Below, piece after piece: positions 12,358-12,642 of a stretch of DNA of 12,642 nt; the first letter of the stretch is position 1, and each line of letters starts with the position of its first letter. Position numbers and translations under genes: made by a program. The DNA comes from JBAJNN01 sp036881905. GTDB lineage: Bacteria > Pseudomonadota > Alphaproteobacteria > Rhizobiales > Im1. The notes under the pieces are model-generated. The model was given only the letters and a program-made list of their open reading frames with translations. It did not search any database and was not told the origin of the DNA. The stretch is from NCBI GenBank assembly GCA_036881905.1, contig JBAJNN010000044.1, positions 1 to 12,642 on the forward strand, read 5' to 3'.

Positions 12358-12642
12358 ATGACGAACTTCAATGACCTTGGGTTTTTTACCCGCTACACGC
12401 CGCAAGGCGATAATCCCCACAATGTCGCGTTCTTCAAAAACGAGCGGGAGCAAGACTTCTACGCCATCACCAAATCCAACCCCGACGGCGACGCCTTTTT
12501 TCTCGCCGATAAGGACGGGCATATCCGCGGCGGCAGCCATGACCTCTCAAGCCTCGCGCCAGACAGCCTGCGCGTGATCGCGGTCACAGGCGGGGTTAAG
12601 TTGCTCGCCGCCTGGCAGACATGGGCCGCAAGTGGCGATTAC
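12358..12642 (+). CDS. Start of a tail-associated gene downstream of the fibre (partial)
   Basis: ATG 12358 follows the fibre stop by 2 bases; 95 codons are seen before the window ends. The protein opens MTNFNDLGFFTRYTPQGDNP, then HNVAFFKNEREQDFYAITKS, then DAFFLADKDGHIRGGSHDLS. Repeated F, D and G positions suggest beta structure. I do not recognise the family. Its position makes a second fibre or spike part, or a fibre-assembly partner, the likeliest role. The upstream sequence is open in its frame back through the A9 run of the fibre gene, so a fused product is possible. Confidence 0.7.
   Translation, partial: MTNFNDLGFFTRYTPQGDNPHNVAFFKNEREQDFYAITKSNPDGDAFFLADKDGHIRGGSHDLSSLAPDSLRVIAVTGGVKLLAAWQTWAASGDY

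Noticed and set aside
12298..12540. 80-residue frame on the - strand at the right end
   Set aside because: Antisense to the fibre end and the next tail gene; no ribosome site or motif.
1..12642. tRNA, rRNA, CRISPR array, insertion sequence or att site
   Set aside because: No cloverleaf, regularly spaced direct repeats, transposase motif or flanking direct repeat was seen by eye; a covariance-model or repeat search could still find weak cases.

Overview
The window is a late (virion morphogenesis) gene block of a tailed phage or prophage. Its host is probably a GC-rich alphaproteobacterium: the coding regions strongly prefer G or C at third positions, and the head, ejection and tail proteins resemble those I recall from prophages of Rhizobiales, Rhodospirillales and relatives. 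No integrase, att site, tRNA, rRNA, CRISPR array or insertion sequence is visible, so the host and the phage ends lie outside the window. All family calls come from reading motifs; no database search was run.

Layout on the + strand. The 3' end of an unidentified gene lies at 1-120. A two-part protein with a possible C-terminal toxin-like domain follows (170-1033). Then come a small conserved phage protein (1205-1438), a scaffold protein (1482-2471), an SU10-like major capsid protein (2504-3493), a small protein (3510-3737), a 105-residue conserved protein (3737-4054) and two adaptor/connector-like proteins (4051-4623 and 4620-5219). A nuclease-like protein of the phage barnase/EndoU/colicin E5 (PBECR) type ends the run (5219-5932). 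The four junctions from 3737 to 5219 overlap by 1 or 4 bases, so these genes are probably translationally coupled. After a 120-base gap comes a damaged locus: the first about 65 codons of a P22 gp10-like tail protein run directly, out of frame, into the middle of a protein ending in an S74 chaperone domain (6053-6981). Two large ejection/internal-virion-like proteins follow (6978-8516 and 8731-10662), then a tail fibre gene with eight decapeptide repeats (11324-12355) and the start of another tail-associated gene running off the end (12358-12642).

Cargo on the - strand. Two short units sit in the seams between late genes: a 55-residue, two-helix membrane protein (8518-8685) and a hicA-hicB toxin-antitoxin pair (10672-11261). 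Each has its own sigma70-like promoter with the same geometry: -35, 17 bases, -10, 6 bases, ATG. This places the predicted transcription start on the start codon, so both mRNAs would be leaderless. Genes with their own promoters inside a late operon are typical of 'morons' expressed from a prophage.

Interpretation. The head and connector genes look intact, but the tail locus has lost most of a gp10-like gene and the front of the S74 gene. I therefore favour a decaying prophage, or an assembly join, over a fully functional phage. Points most worth checking are the deletion junction near 6215-6250, the paired leaderless promoters, the A9 run near the end of the fibre gene that could fuse it to the next gene, and the two toxin-like domains in the structural cluster.
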